From positions 230,197-294,196 of the forward strand of contig JROE01000008.1 of NCBI GenBank assembly GCA_000783305.1: DNA of 64,000 nt. Reading direction: 5' to 3'. Shown piece by piece: positions 61,646 to 64,000 of this stretch; the first letter of the stretch is position 1, and every line of letters begins with the position of its first letter. The stretch comes from Sphingobacteriaceae bacterium DW12 (GTDB lineage: Bacteria > Bacteroidota > Bacteroidia > Sphingobacteriales > Sphingobacteriaceae). The position numbers and the translations under genes were made by a program. The notes below the pieces were generated by a model. The model had not been told where the DNA came from, made no database searches, and was given only the letters and a program-made list of their open reading frames with translations.

Positions 61646-62158
61646 GCGTTCGAACTGCTGGATATTGCGCATGTACAGGTGGCTTTTGTAAGGGGGCTGG
61701 TGGTGATCGTGCCTGTACATGCTCTTCTGACCTGGCGACAGCCAAGGGAAATGGGGAGGATGGCATATGTTATTCCAGGACCGCTACATACCTGTAGGGG
61801 GACTTCTTGAATTTTTCTTGTTCGGAGGTGTGTGTACCTGCTCCATTAGGGGGTAGGGGCTTGTTATTTTCTGTCTGTAGGGATGCAGGTAAGATATGTG
61901 CCCCTACATCTGGTCCCGCTATGGAGAGTTGGTGTGGTGGAGCATATACAAGATGCTGCTGCATGGGTGCGAAAGCTACTTGAAGGTGTGCAAAATGACG
62001 GTCTGTCGGTCCAAATGGCGGCAATAACGTCCAAATGTGTCCTTATCTGTCCATAAATCGCTCATTTTTTGCGGGTAAGCTATGTTTGTGGTGTTCGGTA
62101 AAAGATAGGCTTTGGGAGCATGACCTACCAAACCGGGATACTTCAAAATTAGATCAAT
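61646..62158. other. Intergenic region without a supported gene
   Basis: No frame here is convincing. GTCCAAATG is repeated at about 62008 and 62029, and a TATGTTTG box (TAnnTTTG) at 62081-62088 could start the FN3 gene transcript. Confidence 0.5.
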
Positions 62159-62788
62159 ATGGCAACAAAAGCAAAAGCGCTTATCGGATTTGCACGAATG
62201 AAAGACGATGAGCTAATGGTAGCGGCGACGACAATAATCGGCGCGATGACCACCAACCCCCATTTTACAACGCCAACACCGGCTTTGGATGATGTACAGG
62301 ACCTACTGGATGATTTTACTGCAAAGCTAGCGGCGGCTCGCAAGCGAGGGTCTCCAGAGGATACCGCAATAAAGGATGAAAGCAAGGAGCCGCTGACATT
62401 GGCTTTGCAACAGTTGGCATACTATGTCAACTCGGTGGCCCAAGGAAAGCTGTCGGTATTGCTAAGCTCGGGATTTGCGACGACAGCGCCCGCAACCGCA
62501 AGCTTGGTGCCGCTTCCGGTACAAGGGTTGAAAGCTTCTGACGGTAGGCAGTCTGGGCAGGTGCGGATAGATTTCGTGGCGCAGAAGCGAGTACTGCTCT
62601 ACGAATATAGCTATCGGAAGGTGACGGTGCCCGCCCAGGCCTGGGGCGAACGTATGGTGACGACATCCTCCCGCGGGAATATCGTCGCTCCACTGGAAGT
62701 AGGGGAATGGTATGAGTTTAGGGTAAGGGCGGTGAATACACAAGGGCCAGGAGACTGGAGCCAAATGGCGACTATTCTGGTGAGGTAA
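62159..62788 (+). CDS. Fibronectin type III domain protein (209 aa)
   Basis: The C-terminal half (about 120-209) is an fn3 domain: GQVRIDFVAQ, LLYEYSYRKVTVP, LEVGEWYEFRVRAVNTQGPG and DWSQMATILVR. The N-terminal half is helical (ALDDVQDLLDDFTAKLAAARKR). It has no signal peptide. Such proteins recur in Bacteroidota and are often near phage-like DUF5675 genes, as here; an adhesion or phage-related role is possible but not shown. Confidence 0.8.
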   Translation: MATKAKALIGFARMKDDELMVAATTIIGAMTTNPHFTTPTPALDDVQDLLDDFTAKLAAARKRGSPEDTAIKDESKEPLTLALQQLAYYVNSVAQGKLSVLLSSGFATTAPATASLVPLPVQGLKASDGRQSGQVRIDFVAQKRVLLYEYSYRKVTVPAQAWGERMVTTSSRGNIVAPLEVGEWYEFRVRAVNTQGPGDWSQMATILVR

Positions 62789-62807
62789 AAAGAGGAGAGG
62801 CATTCTT

Positions 62808-62900
62808 TTGTCGCTCGAGCCGCGACAGGGCTTGTATGATGGTGATATTGTCCTCATCGGCAGACGGCCTCTTTAGTTATCCATGAATGAGTTGAATGCT
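62808..62900 (+). repeat. 93-bp direct repeat, copy 1
   Basis: The block from TTGTCGCTCGA through GGGCTTGTATGAT, GTGATATTGTCCTCATCGGC and GAATGAGTTGAATGCT recurs at 63535-63627 with only a few changes. The copies flank the DUF5675 gene. Confidence 0.88.
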
Positions 62901-62930
62901 AGGTCGGCCTTGGGGATAGTGAGCAGTTTC

Positions 62931-63000
62931 GTCACTGCGAGGAGATGAGGACGAAGCAGTCTAGAAGATTGCTTCACGCCCTCTCGTATTCTTACGCTTC
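62931..63000. repeat. GTCACTGCGAGG-type dispersed repeat
   Basis: GTCACTGCGAGGAG then GAAGCAGTCT (62953-62962) and AGATTGCTTC (62966-62975), which form a near-perfect stem, match a REP-like element common in many bacteria (GTCATTGCGAGG...GAAGCAATCT). Confidence 0.55.
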
Positions 63001-63081
63001 ACTTCGCAAAGACGATGTTCATCTTTCGCACTACGCATATCTCCATACTAACTACGAATATCTAACTACTAACATCAAAAA

Positions 63082-63489
63082 ATGAACAATAAACATATCC
63101 TGATACTCCGGCGGAAGTACGGAACGAAAGGAACCAACGGAACCATCTACTATGCTGGTGAGCTAATATGCCATACCATCGAGCTGCCGGATAAAAACAA
63201 CGAGAAGAAAGCGAGTTGCATACCAGAGGGAACGTACAGGCTGAGGGGGTATCACTCCCATAAATATCCGAACGAAATCGGTATATCAGGAGTGCCAAAC
63301 AGATCGGGTATCCTCTTCCATGTTGCGAACTATGCGCAGGGAGAATTGCAAGGATGTATCGCTCCTGTGACGACGCATACGGGTGAAGGGCGAGGAGATA
63401 ATAGCGCGCCTGCACTTGCGAAGCTAAAGGCACTGGTGTACTCGCTGTGGGATCAAGGGGGAAAGGTGTTTGTGTTGATTAAGGGGTGA
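63082..63489 (+). CDS. DUF5675-family protein (135 aa)
   Basis: The protein reads ILRRKYGTKGTNGTIYYAGE, then CHTIELPDKNN, IPEGTYRLRGYHS, RSGILFHVANYAQGELQGCI and ALAKLKALVYSL, the pattern of DUF5675 proteins common in phage and mobile contexts (the fold is likened to L,D-transpeptidase-like enzymes, but no catalytic role is proven). It lies between two copies of a 93-bp direct repeat, so it may be a mobile cassette. Confidence 0.8.
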   Translation: MNNKHILILRRKYGTKGTNGTIYYAGELICHTIELPDKNNEKKASCIPEGTYRLRGYHSHKYPNEIGISGVPNRSGILFHVANYAQGELQGCIAPVTTHTGEGRGDNSAPALAKLKALVYSLWDQGGKVFVLIKG

Positions 63490-63534
63490 TTTTTTATGCG
63501 CCTCTGTCGCAGGCGTGGCGATTCTGGTTTCTTA

Positions 63535-63627
63535 TTGTCGCTCGAACGGCGACGGGGCTTGTATGATAGTGATATTGTCCTCATCGGCGGACGGCCTCTT
63601 TAGTTATCCATGAATGAGTTGAATGCT
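63535..63627 (+). repeat. 93-bp direct repeat, copy 2
   Basis: Matches 62808-62900. It is followed by sequence containing TGTCTTGATACAAAAGGAACC and TCAAGGCTTGG, a dispersed intergenic element related to that in the second susC-like gene. Confidence 0.88.
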
Positions 63628-63639
63628 AAGGAATGGATG

Positions 63640-64000
63640 ATTGCTGCGCAATTTTGTCTTGATACAAAAGGAACCAAAAACCGACCAACGGAGCTCAGCG
63701 AAGCTAAATCAAGGCTTGGCTGCTCGGCTAAATTATCTTCGGATTGCCTACAATCGGACAAACTCTCCGCCAACTGGCGGATCAGACAAGTCCGACTGTT
63801 GATGGAAATCCTCGACAATTCTTAACGCCTACACAGCCTAGGCCGTGTTTGGGAATAGTGCCAAGAGCAGGGATGCAATCACATACATATGCGCTAATGT
63901 CGCCTACAGAATTTTGCGGGAGGTAAGTAACGTAAATCCTTTGTAGCAAAAATTCTAAGCGACGAGTTTTTTTGCTTCCTTTTTTTGCGGAAAAAAAAGC
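63640..64000. repeat. Dispersed intergenic element to the window edge
   Basis: It begins TTTTGTCTTGATACAAAAGG and AACCAAAAACC, contains TCCGCCAACTGGCGGA (a small hairpin near 63768-63783) and ends in long T and A runs. It resembles the noncoding Bacteroidota element also found at 52495. No gene is supported. Confidence 0.5.

Noticed and set aside
61554..62024. Two minus-strand frames between the HTH and FN3 genes
   Set aside because: Proline-rich, no motif, and one is antisense to the HTH gene end. Not supported.

Overview
The window looks like a piece of a Bacteroidota chromosome, most likely Sphingobacteriaceae (Sphingobacterium or Pedobacter type). The signs are two SusC/SusD outer-membrane uptake loci, an ECF sigma/FecR pair, a Gld-type ABC transporter, many lipoproteins with an early lipobox, TAnnTTTG-type promoter boxes with few Shine-Dalgarno sequences, and small dispersed repeats. 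The genus is an inference. I recognised no rRNA, tRNA or CRISPR array.

Layout. (1) 1-4346, minus strand: a three-gene unit of an MBL-fold hydrolase, an unknown 464-aa protein and a laminin-B-domain protein that runs off the left edge. (2) 4497-4962: a graveyard of gene fragments. Three of its four pieces match, in the same order and orientation, genes spread over 5-28 kb, so it looks like a deletion-collapsed duplicate. (3) 5084-22636: one large plus-strand regulon of ECF sigma, FecR anti-sigma, STN-type SusC, SusD, DUF4843 lipoprotein, PKD-like lipoprotein, two GldF-GldG fusion permeases around one ATPase, and an M16 zinc peptidase. The likely job is sensing and import of a peptide-like ligand with processing by the peptidase, though the substrate is unknown. 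(4) 23-29 kb: small secreted and membrane proteins and an S41 peptidase. (5) 29.5-34.3 kb: a TPR histidine kinase/LuxR response regulator diverging from a lipoprotein and a beta-barrel protein, with a palindromic site in the intergenic gap.

(6) 34.4-51.4 kb is an accessory, defence-rich island: ORF6N protein, DUF262/DUF1524 (GmrSD-like) protein, a membrane protein, an AlbA_2/ATPase regulator carrying seven 11-bp tandem repeats, remnants of two insertion sequences, a truncated metallophosphoesterase, HNH endonuclease, McrC and McrB, an AT-rich Hachiman-like HamB/HamA pair, two tiny membrane proteins, a TPR lipoprotein fused behind a DinD N-terminus, and an HTH-like protein. Two relics of a second copy of the HNH gene lie at 29.3 and 37.1 kb.

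(7) 51.4-52.3 kb holds a strong candidate structured RNA with its own promoter box and terminator. (8) 52.4-58.8 kb is a second SusC/SusD/TlpA-thioredoxin locus; its SusC signal-peptide region appears to be split by a dispersed repeat. (9) 58.8-64 kb has three small minus-strand genes diverging from a membrane-anchored LytTR regulator with two tandem palindromes between them, then a small HTH protein, an FN3-domain protein, a DUF5675 protein and several dispersed repeats.
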